Origin: an uncultured Elusimicrobia bacterium
GTDB taxonomy: Bacteria; Elusimicrobiota; Elusimicrobia; UBA1565; UBA9628
Assembly (NCBI GenBank): GCA_903830945.1
Contig: CAIKVT010000024.1
Coordinates: 1-64,000, forward strand
Direction of reading: 5' to 3'
Length of the DNA: 64,000 bases
Under the pieces are notes generated by a model. The model saw only the letters and a list, made by a program, of their open reading frames with translations, searched no databases and was not told the DNA's origin. Both the position numbers and the translations under genes were made by a program. Below are positions 1 through 9,112 of this stretch, piece after piece; position 1 is the stretch's first letter, and each line of letters starts with the position of its first letter.

Positions 1-25
1 CCTGCCGGCGGGCGACCGATTTCAC

Positions 26-37
26 CCCCTTAAGGGG
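26..37. repeat. 12-bp perfect palindrome upstream of mnmE
   Basis: The 12 bases CCCCTTAAGGGG read the same on both strands and lie 26 bp before the mnmE start. The first 63 bases hold no gene I can support. The palindrome could be an operator or the foot of a hairpin for a gene left of the window. No T-tract follows, so a terminator is not supported. Confidence 0.35.
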
Positions 38-63
38 AGGGAGCCGTTTCCGTTTGTCTTAGG

Positions 64-1443
64 ATGCCAATGCCGCCAACCGACACCATTGCCGCCATAG
101 CCACGCCGCCCGGCTCCGGGGCATTAGCGATCGCACGAGTCAGCGGAGCGGACGCCTTGCGCGCAACCGCAGTCGTTCTCGGCCGGACCGGCGACACATT
201 ATCGCCCCGACAGGCGTCGGTAGCCGTGGCCCGCGACCAAGACGGCGACATCGACCAAGTGGTGGCTCTCTATTATCCGGCGGCGCGGAGTCCCACGGGC
301 GAAGACTTGGTGGAACTGACCTGCCACGGCTCCGTCTACATCCAAAGACGCCTGCTCGCGGCTCTGCTCAAAGCGGGGGCCCGAACGGCGCGCCCGGGAG
401 AATTCACGCAGCGGGCGTTTTTAAGCGGCCGCCTCGACCTCGCCCAGGCCGAGGCCGTCTGCGACCTGATCCACGTGGGCACGCGATTGGCTCACCGCAG
501 CGCCCTCTTTCAACTGGAAGGCGGCCTTTCCAGGTCCGTAGCCGGCCTGCGCGCACCGATCCTCGAGTTGCTGACGCACCTGGAAGCCTGCCTGGACCAT
601 CCGGATGAGGACATCCTGCCCCTGCCCGGGGTGCAGGCCCAGTCGCGACTGCGCCTGCTGGCCGTTCCGGTCGCTCGGCTTGCAGACACCTTCCGGACGG
701 GCCGCATCCTGCGCGACGGACTGCGCATCTGCATAGTGGGCCGCCCCAACGCCGGAAAATCGAGCCTTTTGAACGCCTTGCTGGGCAGTGAGCGCGCCAT
801 CGTCTGCGCCGAGCCAGGCACCACACGCGACACCATAGAAGAACCCTGCGACCTGGCCGGCCTGCCGACGGTCCTGGTAGACACCGCGGGCTTGGACCAT
901 GACTCACGCAGCACCGCCGACGCAGAGAGCCTCCAGCGCACTAAGCGCGCCTTGCGCGCCAGCGACCTGGCCTTGCTGGTCATAGACGGCTCGCGGCCGG
1001 TGGAAGCTGAGGACGAAGCCTCGCATCGCCGCGTCATGGAATCATCGACCGCTGAAGGCAGGCCGGTCATCACCGTACTCAACAAAGCGGATCTGCCGCG
1101 ACGCGCAGTTCCGGGCCCACGAGTCTGCACCGTCTCAGCATTGCAGGGCACGGGCATAAACGAACTCAAGCTCCTCGTTAACGAACGCCTGGGCCGGGAC
1201 TCGGGCAGTCCCGCGGAGTCGGGCGCGACAATCACTTGCGAACGCCATCACCAAGCCCTTCGGCACTGCGCCGCGGAGTTGGAACAGGCGGCGCTCTGCG
1301 TCGGCCGCCATCCCGAGCGCTGGGAAGAACTCTGCGCCCGACATCTGCGCGAGGCCCTGGCGGCATTGGATGACATCACGGGGCCCTCCGCCGACAACGA
1401 GGTGCTTGACGGTATATTCTCACGGTTCTGCGTAGGGAAGTAG
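64..1443 (+). CDS. mnmE: tRNA uridine-5-carboxymethylaminomethyl(34) synthesis GTPase MnmE
   Basis: MnmE works with MnmG (3822-5570 here) to install the cmnm5 group on the wobble uridine of certain tRNAs. The 459 aa match the usual family length. The N-terminal formyl-THF-binding domain begins with DTIAAIATPPGSG. The G domain shows GRPNAGKSS (G1, near residue 224), DTAGLD (G3) and NKAD (G4). The protein ends in FCVGK, the C-terminal Cys-containing box typical of MnmE. ATG at 64 is the first start. ATG at 70, preceded by AGGA, is equally possible and aligns slightly better with known N-termini. The next gene starts 8 bp after the stop, so they are probably cotranscribed. Confidence 0.96.
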   Translation: MPMPPTDTIAAIATPPGSGALAIARVSGADALRATAVVLGRTGDTLSPRQASVAVARDQDGDIDQVVALYYPAARSPTGEDLVELTCHGSVYIQRRLLAALLKAGARTARPGEFTQRAFLSGRLDLAQAEAVCDLIHVGTRLAHRSALFQLEGGLSRSVAGLRAPILELLTHLEACLDHPDEDILPLPGVQAQSRLRLLAVPVARLADTFRTGRILRDGLRICIVGRPNAGKSSLLNALLGSERAIVCAEPGTTRDTIEEPCDLAGLPTVLVDTAGLDHDSRSTADAESLQRTKRALRASDLALLVIDGSRPVEAEDEASHRRVMESSTAEGRPVITVLNKADLPRRAVPGPRVCTVSALQGTGINELKLLVNERLGRDSGSPAESGATITCERHHQALRHCAAELEQAALCVGRHPERWEELCARHLREALAALDDITGPSADNEVLDGIFSRFCVGK

Positions 1444-1451
1444 GAGGCCGC

Positions 1452-1817
1452 ATGACGACGAAGAAAACCAAGAGCCAATCAAAGAAGTCGGCGGAGAGCA
1501 AAATCCAGACGCATACGGCCGAGGGTCTCAAGACCCCGGTCGCGGAAATCACGCTCGAACAGCAGATCATCGGCGCGACCTTCTTAGGCAAGGTGAGGAA
1601 CTATTTCTCCGACCTGCACGTCTTCGCCGTGAAATTGGAGGCAACTCTGGCCCTGGGCGACACGATCCGCATCAAGGGACATACCACGGACCTGACCCAG
1701 AAGGTGGAGCACATGCAAGTCGACCACCTTAACGTGCAGAGCGCCTCCCCCGGCGAGGCCGCCGCCATCCAGGCCGCCGACCAGGTACGCTTCGGCGACG
1801 CCGTCTACAGGGTCTGA
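1452..1817 (+). CDS. small translation-elongation-factor-like beta-barrel protein
   Basis: This 121-aa protein has a Lys/Ser/Thr-rich, probably disordered N-terminus (about residues 1-35). A single compact domain follows, containing GKVRNYFSDLHVFAVKLE, LGDTIRIKGHTTDL and a late VRFGDAVYRV. That arrangement resembles the EF-Tu domain-2-like barrel found in translation factors and at the C-terminus of U32 peptidases, where GDTIRIKGHTTD is characteristic. No GTPase or peptidase domain is present. The gene sits 8 bp after mnmE and 4 bp before a transporter gene. Its function is unknown. RNA or ribosome binding is an inference from the fold resemblance and the basic tail. Confidence 0.75.
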   Translation: MTTKKTKSQSKKSAESKIQTHTAEGLKTPVAEITLEQQIIGATFLGKVRNYFSDLHVFAVKLEATLALGDTIRIKGHTTDLTQKVEHMQVDHLNVQSASPGEAAAIQAADQVRFGDAVYRV

Positions 1818-1821
1818 GAGG

Positions 1822-3081
1822 ATGCCCGCGACCGAAGCGGAGGATCCGTCCTGGTCGGTGGACCCGGCCCTGGCGCGCAGGGTCCTGGTCCTGCTGCTGA
1901 GCGTCAACCTGCTCAACTACGTTGACCGGCAGGTGCTCTATGCCCTGCTCCCCGCCATCCAGAAGGATTTCGCCCTGAGCGACGCGCAAGCCGGCAGCCT
2001 GGCCTCGGCCTTCATGGTGGTCTACATGCTGGCGGCCTTGCCCATCGGCTATCTCGCGGACCGGGGGAGAAGGCGGCTCTGGATCTCGGCGGGCATAGGG
2101 CTCTGGAGCCTGGCCACGGCGGCTTCGGGCGTGGCCCGCGGCTTCGCTCAACTTTTCACCGCCCGCGCCACGGTCGGGATCGGCGAATCGTGCTACGGGA
2201 CGATCTCTCCGTCCTTCGTGGCCGAACACTTCCCGCCCCAGAAGCGAGCCTTCGTGCTGGCGCTCTTCTCCATGGCCATCCCAGTGGGCAGCGCCCTGGG
2301 CTACGTGGCCGGCGGGGCGCTGGGACAGGCCTGGGGCTGGCGCAACGCGTTCTATCTCGTGGGCTTGCCGGGCCTGGTGTTGATGGTCTGGTCGCTGCGC
2401 CTACGCGAGCCTGCGAAGACCGCGGCACCATCCGTTCGGGAGCCGCGGTCGCCCGTGGCATCATACTTGGACTTGTTCCGCGTGCCGAGCTTCACTTATG
2501 TGACCTTGGCTGGAGCGGCCATGACTTTCACCTTGGGAGGCTTGGCGGTCTGGATGCCGAGTTTCTTCAGCCGGCGTTGGGGCATGAGTCTGGGAGAGGC
2601 GGGGACGACCTTCGGAATGATGACGGTGATCGCCGGCGGGATGGGGAGTCTTTGCGGAGGCTGGATCGCGGACCGGGCCCTGCGCTGGACGAGCCGCTCC
2701 TACTTCTGGGTATCCGGCCTGGGCTATGTAGCGGGCCTGCCATTGGCCGCGGCCGCTCTCCTGGCCCCGGATCAGCGGCTCTGCGTGGCCGCGATGTTCC
2801 TGGCGGAGTTCTTCCTTTTCCTCAACATGGGCCCGATCAACGCGGTCATCGTATCCGTGACCAAACCGCAGACGCGGTCCATGGCCTTTGCCGCCAACAT
2901 CCTGGTGATCCATGCCTTGGGCGATGCGGTCTCGCCGACCTTGATCGGGCTGGCCTCCGACCGCTGGGGGCTGACGCCGGCCTTGCTGGCGGCGTGCGGG
3001 GCTTTGGCTCTGGCCGCGGGCTTCTGCTTCTTGGGCCTGCGGCACTATGATGCCGACGCCGGGAGGATCGGAAATGCTTAG
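1822..3081 (+). CDS. MFS transporter, spinster-like
   Basis: A 419-aa polytopic inner membrane protein with about 12 hydrophobic segments. The first segment is followed by NYVDRQVL, and the loop between TM2 and TM3 carries YLADRGRRRLW, the major facilitator superfamily signature. The N-terminal half looks like the spinster-type family (NLLNYVDRQVLYALLPAIQKDF). The substrate cannot be predicted. AGAGG directly precedes the ATG. The 3' end overlaps the next gene by 8 bp, which suggests translational coupling. Confidence 0.88.
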   Translation: MPATEAEDPSWSVDPALARRVLVLLLSVNLLNYVDRQVLYALLPAIQKDFALSDAQAGSLASAFMVVYMLAALPIGYLADRGRRRLWISAGIGLWSLATAASGVARGFAQLFTARATVGIGESCYGTISPSFVAEHFPPQKRAFVLALFSMAIPVGSALGYVAGGALGQAWGWRNAFYLVGLPGLVLMVWSLRLREPAKTAAPSVREPRSPVASYLDLFRVPSFTYVTLAGAAMTFTLGGLAVWMPSFFSRRWGMSLGEAGTTFGMMTVIAGGMGSLCGGWIADRALRWTSRSYFWVSGLGYVAGLPLAAAALLAPDQRLCVAAMFLAEFFLFLNMGPINAVIVSVTKPQTRSMAFAANILVIHALGDAVSPTLIGLASDRWGLTPALLAACGALALAAGFCFLGLRHYDADAGRIGNA

Positions 3082-3829
3082 ACGGATCGGGACGCTTGCC
3101 AAGATATTCCTAACCTCGCCTTCGCGCGCCGTGGAGGCGTCCCGGGACGAAAAGAACCTGGCGCCCTGCCTCTGGATCTACGCGGCCTTCACTGTGGCCA
3201 CGATGCTGTTCTTCATGCTGAAGCCCGGCGATTTCCCGGACCAGAGCGCTGCCTATCCGCACGAGTTCTGGTTCAAGGTGATGCTATGGCAGCCGCCCCT
3301 GGAAGCCGCCTGGCTGGCGGGCCTGCTGGGTCTGGCGGTGTGGTTCAGGCAGGGGTCCTTACCCGTGAGACTGGCACTGGCAGTGGTCTGGACAGCGGCG
3401 CCCTTGGGCCTGTCGGTCTATGCGGTCGCGGGGACGAATACGGACATCGCCCACTGGGCCCTCGGCCTGGAAGCTTTAGCCTTGGTCCTGTTCGTGCCTC
3501 TGTGGCGCCAGCTGAAGCGGAGCGAAGCGCTGCCGGTGGCGATCTTCATGCTGAGCGTCAACATCATCGGCATCGTGATGCTGGCGCCCATGGTCCTGGC
3601 CACGCTCCTGCGCAGCTCGAACCTGTTCACGGCGACCCAGGTGGTGGGAGGGTTCTGGATCCTCGGCTGGGGGACCATGGGTCTGCGCCAGTTGACGGGC
3701 CTGCGGCTGCCGCGGGCTTTCATGGCCGTGCTCTTGTCCATGTTCTTCCAGATTTATGTAGCCCTGGCCTTGAATCTCCTAGGCTTGCTGTCCAAGACCA
3801 TCCTGAAGGCGCTCGTCTTCTATGCCTGA
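3074..3829 (+). CDS. Yip1-family integral membrane protein
   Basis: A 251-aa protein with a short cytoplasmic N-terminus ([20 protein letters not shown]) and about five or six hydrophobic segments, laid out as in the Yip1 domain family. That family has no well-defined bacterial function. I chose ATG 3074 because GGAGG lies 8 bp before it and the N-terminus then matches the family. An in-frame ATG at 3047 lies inside the upstream gene. The 3' end overlaps mnmG by 8 bp. Confidence 0.72.
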   Translation: MLRRIGTLAKIFLTSPSRAVEASRDEKNLAPCLWIYAAFTVATMLFFMLKPGDFPDQSAAYPHEFWFKVMLWQPPLEAAWLAGLLGLAVWFRQGSLPVRLALAVVWTAAPLGLSVYAVAGTNTDIAHWALGLEALALVLFVPLWRQLKRSEALPVAIFMLSVNIIGIVMLAPMVLATLLRSSNLFTATQVVGGFWILGWGTMGLRQLTGLRLPRAFMAVLLSMFFQIYVALALNLLGLLSKTILKALVFYA

Positions 3830-5570
3830 GACCCGCGCGGCCCACGACGTCATCGTGATCGGCGCCGGCCACGCCGGCTGCGAGGCGGCCCTGGCTGCGG
3901 CGCGCCTTGGCTGCCGGACCCTCCTGCTCACCCAGAACCTCGACACCATCGCCAAGATGTCGTGCAACCCCTCGGTCGGAGGCGTGGGAAAAGGCCAGCT
4001 CGTGCGCGAGCTTGACGCCTTGGGCGGGGAGATGGCCAAGGCTACGGACCGCTCCGGCCTCCAGTTCCAGACCTTAAACCGCAGCCGCGGGGCGGCGGTG
4101 CGCTCCCCGCGCGTGCAATGCGACAAAGCCCTCTACCATCTCGCCCTCAAGCAAGCCCTGGAAAGACAACCCGGCCTTGAGCTGCGCCAGGACGAGGCCG
4201 CCCGCCTCATCCTCGATGATTCCGGCCTCCAAGGAGTGCTCAGCACCCGAGGCATCCGCTATGAGAGCCGCGCCGTCATCCTCACCACCGGCACCTTCTT
4301 GAACGGCCTCATCCACATCGGCCTCAAGACTTTCCCTGCCGGCCGCTGCAGCGAGGCTCCGTCCGTCGAGCTCCCCGCGGACCTGCGCCGCCAGGGCTTT
4401 GAGATCGGCCGCCTCAAGACCGGCACGCCCCCGCGCCTCAATTCGCGCACCATCGATTACTCCCGCTGTGAACTCCAACTCGGAGATGAGCCGCCGACGC
4501 CGCTCTCGCATTTCACCGAGCGCATCGCCAACAAGCAGCTGGCCTGCGCCATCACCTACACCAACGAAGCGACCCACTGCATCATCCGGGACAACCTGCA
4601 CCAGGCCCCGCTCTACTGCGGCCGCATCAAATCCATCGGGCCCCGCTATTGCCCGTCCATCGAGGATAAGGTCGTCAAGTTCCCGCACAAGGAGCGCCAC
4701 CAGCTCTTCCTGGAACCGGAGGGTTTCAACACCCTGGAGACCTATGTCAACGGCCTCTCCACCAGCCTGCCCGAGGACGTCCAGCTGGCCTTGGTGCGCT
4801 CCATCCCCGGCCTGGAGGCCGCCGAGATCCTGCGCCCCGCTTACGCCATCGAATACGACTACTGCCCTCCCACGCAGTTGGATTCCACGCTGCAGACCAA
4901 AAAGATTCCCGGCCTCTATTTCGCGGGCCAGATTAACGGCACCACGGGCTATGAAGAGGCCGCTGCCCAGGGATTCATCGCCGGAGTCAATGCCGGCCGC
5001 CAGGTGCAAGGCCTCGAGCCTTTCAGCCTCGCCAGAGACGAAGCCTATATCGGCGTGCTCATAGACGACCTCGTGACCAAGGGCATAGACGAGCCCTACC
5101 GCATGTTCACGGCCCGCGCCGAGTACCGGCTCACGCTGCGCTCGGACAATGCGGACCTTCGGCTCATCGAGAAAGGCTTCCAACTCGGGCTCATCCCGGG
5201 CGAGGCCTACTCCAGGTTCCTGCGCTACAAAGACGCGGTGGGGGGGAGTTTGGCGAGCCTGGATGCGGAGCTCGCCCCCTGGTCCCAAGGCACGGCCCGC
5301 GCCCAACGCGAGACCGAACTTGCCTATGCCGGCTACATCCGGCGCGAGCGCCAGGCCGCGGAGAGAATGCGCAAATGGGAGAACGTGCCCATCCCCCGTG
5401 GTCTCGACTACTCCAAGATACCGACTTTACCTCCCGAGTCCCGCCAGAAGCTAACCAAGGTCACGCCCCGGACCCTGGGTCAGGCCGGCCGCATCCCTGG
5501 GGTCACACCCTCGGACATGCAGATCCTTTGGGTCTGGTCAGAGAAAGAGCGCAGGCGCGGCGCCAAATGA
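3822..5570 (+). CDS. mnmG: tRNA uridine-5-carboxymethylaminomethyl(34) synthesis enzyme MnmG
   Basis: MnmG is the FAD-dependent partner of MnmE in wobble-uridine modification. This 582-aa protein has the N-terminal FAD-binding [15 protein letters not shown], then [20 protein letters not shown]. It also has [13 protein letters not shown], which carries a conserved family cysteine, and [16 protein letters not shown]. The C-terminal helical MnmE-binding region is present but somewhat shorter than in E. coli (about 629 aa). The gene starts inside the end of the Yip1 gene and overlaps rsmG by ATGA. Confidence 0.97.
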   Translation: MPETRAAHDVIVIGAGHAGCEAALAAARLGCRTLLLTQNLDTIAKMSCNPSVGGVGKGQLVRELDALGGEMAKATDRSGLQFQTLNRSRGAAVRSPRVQCDKALYHLALKQALERQPGLELRQDEAARLILDDSGLQGVLSTRGIRYESRAVILTTGTFLNGLIHIGLKTFPAGRCSEAPSVELPADLRRQGFEIGRLKTGTPPRLNSRTIDYSRCELQLGDEPPTPLSHFTERIANKQLACAITYTNEATHCIIRDNLHQAPLYCGRIKSIGPRYCPSIEDKVVKFPHKERHQLFLEPEGFNTLETYVNGLSTSLPEDVQLALVRSIPGLEAAEILRPAYAIEYDYCPPTQLDSTLQTKKIPGLYFAGQINGTTGYEEAAAQGFIAGVNAGRQVQGLEPFSLARDEAYIGVLIDDLVTKGIDEPYRMFTARAEYRLTLRSDNADLRLIEKGFQLGLIPGEAYSRFLRYKDAVGGSLASLDAELAPWSQGTARAQRETELAYAGYIRRERQAAERMRKWENVPIPRGLDYSKIPTLPPESRQKLTKVTPRTLGQAGRIPGVTPSDMQILWVWSEKERRRGAK

Positions 5571-6241
5571 CCAATAAGAAGAACGCGTCTTGCGCCCTTC
5601 AGGAAGCCGCTGCCGGCTGGGGATTATCCCTCAGCCAAGAACAAATGGCCCAGATCGACCGATATATAAATGAGCTTTTGACTGCCAACCAGAAGACCAA
5701 CCTCACCGCGGACACCGACCCGGATGTCGTCCTGCTCAGACATATGGCCGACGGCTTGGCCGCGACCGGGTTCCTTATAAAGGAAGTGCCCAAGCCTGCC
5801 CCCAGAATACTCGATCTGGGCGCTGGCGGCGGCTATATCGGAATGGCCATAAAGATCGCCTGGCCACAGGCTCAGGTCATGCTCATGGAGTCCCTGGAAC
5901 GCAAATTCAGGTTTCTCAATGCCATGGCTGTGCGCTCCGGCCTGCCCGGCCTCACCGTGGCGCTCCGCCGAGCAGGGAAGGAGGGGGGGCGAGGCCCGGA
6001 GAAAGATTTCGATGTGGTCGTGGCCAGGGCCCTGGCGCCTCTGCCGGAAGCCCTCGACCTGGCTCTGCCCTTAGCGAACCCCGAAGGCCTCGTCCTCATC
6101 TTCCAGAGCGCCGCTCCAGACCCGGAGGAGCACGGCCTGCGGCGCGTACTGGCGCGCCACGCCGCGAGATTGTTAAAGTCTATCCCGTACCGCCTGCCCC
6201 GGGAGGACCGGGATCGGCACCTCGCGCTGTTCGGCAGCTAA
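5567..6241 (+). CDS. rsmG: 16S rRNA (guanine-N7) methyltransferase RsmG
   Basis: RsmG methylates N7 of the guanine at about position 527 of 16S rRNA using SAM. The 224-aa protein shows [24 protein letters not shown] and the SAM-binding [20 protein letters not shown], then [22 protein letters not shown], all typical of the GidB family. ATG 5567 overlaps the mnmG stop as ATGA, so translation is probably coupled. Linkage to mnmE and mnmG is common near bacterial replication origins, but no dnaA, parA or parB is visible here. Confidence 0.95.
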   Translation: MTNKKNASCALQEAAAGWGLSLSQEQMAQIDRYINELLTANQKTNLTADTDPDVVLLRHMADGLAATGFLIKEVPKPAPRILDLGAGGGYIGMAIKIAWPQAQVMLMESLERKFRFLNAMAVRSGLPGLTVALRRAGKEGGRGPEKDFDVVVARALAPLPEALDLALPLANPEGLVLIFQSAAPDPEEHGLRRVLARHAARLLKSIPYRLPREDRDRHLALFGS

Positions 6242-6261
6242 AAAGCGAACTTAATAATACC

Positions 6262-7416
6262 GTGGACGTCCTACTCCGACTCCGAGTCCTCATCTGGATC
6301 GTCCTCCTAAGCCTCTGGGGCGTCATGGTCTACCAATACCTGGGCGAAGAGGAAGCCGAGGACCGGATGCACAAGGTGGTGAGCCCCTACACCAACCCCT
6401 TGCCCGCGCAGACCGTCTTTCCGGAACAAACACCGCCCGCGTTCAGACAGGAGCCATTGGACCATGCCGAAGTCGTGCCTCCCAGCGCCTCGGATGAATC
6501 ATCGGCGGCCATGGCGCCGCCGCCCTCAGGGCTGGCGCCTTCCTCGCTGGGCGGAGTCCGCGCCCCCGACTATATCCGCGGCCCTGCATCCGATGCAACC
6601 GCTCCCCCGCCGTCAGAGCCTGGCGTGACGGTCGCCCCGCCACCCGCTGCCGCGCCACCGGCCGAAGCCCCTCTGCCCGTGGGCTTCGTCAAACGATTCA
6701 CGCGCCACTTCACCGTCTACTCGGAGAGCGCGCCACCCTCGCCCGAATTTCTGGAACTCCTGGAAAACCTCCACGGCAACCTCATGCTGGACCTGGCGCC
6801 CTTCTCCCCCTGGGCCAAGGACGAACGGGTTCTCATCTTCCTCTTCCAGAACCAGAACACCTATCGCGACATGACCGGCCGGCCGGCCTGGTCCGGCGGC
6901 GCCAGTTCAGTGCCCAAGCGCAAGATCTATCTTTACGAGAGCGCGGAGTTGCCGGGCATACTCGCCCACGAGCTCTGCCACATCTACTACGACAACTTCT
7001 ACGCCGGCGGCCGGTCTGACCCGCTCTGGCTCAGCGAGGGGATGGCGACCCTGATCCAGATCGAGCGCGGCCAAGCGCGGCCCGTCTGGCTGCGCGAGAA
7101 CCTCCAGGTCCTCGAACGCGGGGGGGGATTCACTCTCGACGACCTCATAGTCATCTCCGCCACCAAAGGCATGAGCGACGCCCAGGTGCGCCTGTGGTAC
7201 GCGCAATCCTACAGCGTCGTGCGTTTCCTGATCCGCACGCAGTATAAATCATCCTTCTACAAGTTCTCGCGCTATCTGCGAGAAGGCCGCTCCATGACCG
7301 AGTCGCTCTACCGCGCCTACGGCATGCCTTACAACCGCGTCAAAGCCCTCGAGTACGCCTGGCGCTACGAGATCACCACCAACCGACTCTCCCGCCTGAC
7401 GGCCGCGCAGCCGTAG
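6262..7416 (+). CDS. membrane-anchored gluzincin metallopeptidase (peptidase MA-like)
   Basis: 384 aa starting with GTG. A TM segment at about residues 9-25 (VLIWIVLLSLWGVMVYQYLG) is followed by a long Pro/Ala-rich linker to about residue 135, and then a catalytic domain. The zinc motif is HELCH (H236, E237, H240) with a downstream glutamate in LSEGMA (E259), the gluzincin arrangement of peptidase MA-family proteins. The domain should face the periplasm. The substrate is unknown, and placement just before the cell wall cluster suggests an envelope role only weakly. The gene starts 20 bp after rsmG. Confidence 0.75.
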   Translation: MDVLLRLRVLIWIVLLSLWGVMVYQYLGEEEAEDRMHKVVSPYTNPLPAQTVFPEQTPPAFRQEPLDHAEVVPPSASDESSAAMAPPPSGLAPSSLGGVRAPDYIRGPASDATAPPPSEPGVTVAPPPAAAPPAEAPLPVGFVKRFTRHFTVYSESAPPSPEFLELLENLHGNLMLDLAPFSPWAKDERVLIFLFQNQNTYRDMTGRPAWSGGASSVPKRKIYLYESAELPGILAHELCHIYYDNFYAGGRSDPLWLSEGMATLIQIERGQARPVWLRENLQVLERGGGFTLDDLIVISATKGMSDAQVRLWYAQSYSVVRFLIRTQYKSSFYKFSRYLREGRSMTESLYRAYGMPYNRVKALEYAWRYEITTNRLSRLTAAQP

Positions 7417-7454
7417 CACACGCTCTCCGATTCGGCCTAGGACCCAATTGGGCC

Positions 7455-7483
7455 TTGACAGAATAGGTCTTTTGACCTACAAT
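7455..7483 (+). promoter_or_regulatory. sigma-70-type promoter of the mraZ/dcw operon
   Basis: TTGACA at 7455-7460 is a consensus -35 hexamer. TACAAT at 7478-7483 is a near-consensus -10, and the spacer is exactly 17 bp. The predicted transcript starts near 7490, giving a leader of about 58 nt that contains the MraZ operator. A 10-bp palindrome (CCCAATTGGG, 7443-7452) abuts the -35 on its upstream side. Confidence 0.85.
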
Positions 7484-7492
7484 CTAGCTCCC

Positions 7493-7540
7493 AGTGGGGA
7501 AAAGTGGAAATGAGTGGAATGAGATGTAGAAAAGTGGGAG
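7493..7540 (+). promoter_or_regulatory. MraZ operator: five GTGG-type repeats at 10-bp spacing
   Basis: Five direct repeats share GTGGRAA-like cores, with their T at 7495, 7505, 7515, 7525 and 7535, exactly 10 bp apart. The fourth, GATGTAG, is degenerate. MraZ proteins are known to bind TGGG- or AAAGTG-type repeats with 10-bp periodicity upstream of their own gene. The array lies between the -10 and the mraZ start. Its last repeat (AGTGGGAG) also serves as the ribosome binding site, so bound MraZ would sit across the initiation region. Confidence 0.85.
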
Positions 7541-7547
7541 AATACGC

Positions 7548-7997
7548 GTGACCCTGCTCATCGGCCGCTACGAATACGCCCTCGACGACAAGAACCGCCT
7601 GGGCATCCCGCCCAAGTACCGGGAGATGCTCACGCAGGAGAAGGCCAAGAGCGTCTTCGTCACCAGCGGCAGAGAAGGCTGCCTCTACTTCTATCTCCCC
7701 TCACAATGGAACCAGCTCGTGACCAACAATATGCAGGCCTTCTCCATGCCGGACAAGGAGAAGGAGCGCGCCGTCAAGCGCAAGTTCTTCTCTGAAGCCG
7801 CCGAACTCGAGCTCGACAGCGCGGGGCGCATACTCGTACCCCAGTATCTCAAAGTCCACGCGGGCCTCAAGAGCCAGGTCCTGATGCAGGGCGCCGGCGA
7901 CCGGGCGGAGATATGGGACAGCCGCCGCTGGCAGACCTACGAGAAATCAAAGATCGAACCGGCCTACCGCTCGGTCAGCAAGAGCATCGAGCTATGA
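7548..7997 (+). CDS. mraZ: transcriptional regulator MraZ
   Basis: A DNA-binding regulator of the division and cell wall cluster. The 149 aa contain two SpoVT/AbrB-like halves: the first begins LIGRYEYALDDKNRLGIPPKYREML, and the second contains ELDSAGRILVPQYLKVHAGL. The second half carries the conserved D-x-x-G-R-I pattern. Translation starts at GTG with GGGAG 7 nt upstream. The gene is first in the operon, under a consensus promoter with its own operator repeats. Its stop overlaps rsmH by ATGA. Confidence 0.97.
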   Translation: MTLLIGRYEYALDDKNRLGIPPKYREMLTQEKAKSVFVTSGREGCLYFYLPSQWNQLVTNNMQAFSMPDKEKERAVKRKFFSEAAELELDSAGRILVPQYLKVHAGLKSQVLMQGAGDRAEIWDSRRWQTYEKSKIEPAYRSVSKSIEL

Positions 7998-8932
7998 CCA
8001 CCACTTTGGAGCGTCCGGTCTTCCTGATCAGAGAACCTATGGAATACGAACACGAACCCGTCCTTCTCGAAGAGGTGCTGCGCTATCTCATCAGCGAGAC
8101 TGCGGGCTTCTATCTGGACGCGACCCTGGGCCTCGGCGGCCACGCCGAGGCCATCCTGCGCAAGATATCGGCCCAAGGCAGGCTCCTGGGATTGGACATG
8201 GACCCCGAGGCCTTACACGCCGCCGGAGAGCGGCTGAAGGCCCACCCCGGGCAATTCCGGGCGGTCCGCGCCAACTTCCGCACCTTGGGCCAAGTTTTAG
8301 AGGCGGAGAAGTTCTTCCCCTTGGCCGGAGCCCTCTTCGACCTAGGGGTCAGCTCCATGCACTTCGATAAGCCCGAGCGCGGCTTCAGCTTCGCCCTCGA
8401 GGGCCCTCTTGATATGAGACTCTCGCCGGATAACACCCTGACCGCCGGCATGATCGTGAACAACTGGCCCGCGGAGCAGCTGGCGCTCCTGTTCAAGGAG
8501 TTCGGCGAGGAGCCCGCGGCCAACCACATCGCACGCGCCATCGCTCAACGCCGCCAGGAGCGCCCCTTTGCGACCACCACCGAGCTGGCCGGCTACATCG
8601 CGGGACTCCTCCCGCGCGGCCGGACCCATGCGGCGACGCGGACCTTCATGGCGCTGCGCATCGCGGTCAACGCGGAGCTCGAGAACCTCACCCGCGGCCT
8701 GGAAAGCGTCCTGCCCTATCTGATGCAGGGCGGCCGCATCGCGGTCATTAGCTTCCATTCTCTCGAAGACCGCATCGTCAAAAACATCTTCTCCTCATTC
8801 GTTGAGCAAGGCGTTTGCAGATATCTAGATAGCGCGGGGGGCAAGTCCGCACTCACACCCTCGGTCGAAGAAGTAGCCCGGAACCCCCGGGCGCGCAGCG
8901 CAAAACTCAGGATCGTGGAGAAACTCTCATGA
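7994..8932 (+). CDS. rsmH: 16S rRNA (cytosine-N4) methyltransferase RsmH
   Basis: RsmH methylates N4 of 16S rRNA C1402 using SAM. It is 312 aa from ATG 7994, which overlaps the mraZ stop. A later in-frame ATG at 8039 (MEYEHEPVLLEEV) is the alternative and matches typical N-termini. Motifs include FYLDATLGLGGHAEAIL (SAM binding), ALFDLGVSSMHFDKPERGFSF, and the C-terminal RIAVISFHSLEDRIVKN. The gene is in its standard position after mraZ. The stop overlaps the following 58-aa ORF as ATGA. Confidence 0.97.
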   Translation: MTTTLERPVFLIREPMEYEHEPVLLEEVLRYLISETAGFYLDATLGLGGHAEAILRKISAQGRLLGLDMDPEALHAAGERLKAHPGQFRAVRANFRTLGQVLEAEKFFPLAGALFDLGVSSMHFDKPERGFSFALEGPLDMRLSPDNTLTAGMIVNNWPAEQLALLFKEFGEEPAANHIARAIAQRRQERPFATTTELAGYIAGLLPRGRTHAATRTFMALRIAVNAELENLTRGLESVLPYLMQGGRIAVISFHSLEDRIVKNIFSSFVEQGVCRYLDSAGGKSALTPSVEEVARNPRARSAKLRIVEKLS

Positions 8933-9105
8933 AAAGCCAAGCAGCGTTGAGCGGTTCGTCCTTCGGTCTAGCTGCGGTCATGCGTCTCGACAACACCGTA
9001 GGTTTTCTACAAGACCGGGAGGAGACGATAGATATCGCACCCATCGTCCCGATCGGCAATTCCGGCTATATCTGGCGCAAGGCATTCCACAGGAGGTGCG
9101 CTTAG
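8929..9105 (+). CDS. 58-aa hypothetical ORF between rsmH and ftsL
   Basis: A short reading frame starts at ATG 8929, overlapping the rsmH stop as ATGA, and ends at TAG 9103-9105, eight bases before the hairpin array. The product begins MKSQAALSGSSFGLAAVM and ends WRKAFHRRCA. It has no obvious TM segment and no family I recognise. The coupled start argues that it is translated. It may be a genuine small protein, or the remains of an original ftsL 5' end separated from the rest by the repeat array. It is not in the ftsL frame. Confidence 0.4.
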   Translation: MKSQAALSGSSFGLAAVMRLDNTVGFLQDREETIDIAPIVPIGNSGYIWRKAFHRRCA

Positions 9106-9112
9106 CAACGTT

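Noticed and set aside
4074-5306. 410-codon open frame antisense to mnmG
   Set aside because: It lies entirely within a clear mnmG gene. Long antisense frames are expected in GC-rich coding DNA, and the product has no recognisable domain.
5965-6003. Possible sixth copy of the dispersed element in rsmG
   Set aside because: AGGGAAGGAG followed by a G-run resembles the first block of the element, but neither hairpin is present and the match is too short.
64-6241. Replication origin near mnmE-mnmG-rsmG
   Set aside because: These genes are often near oriC, but I see no DnaA-box cluster, AT-rich unwinding region, dnaA, or parAB in the window.
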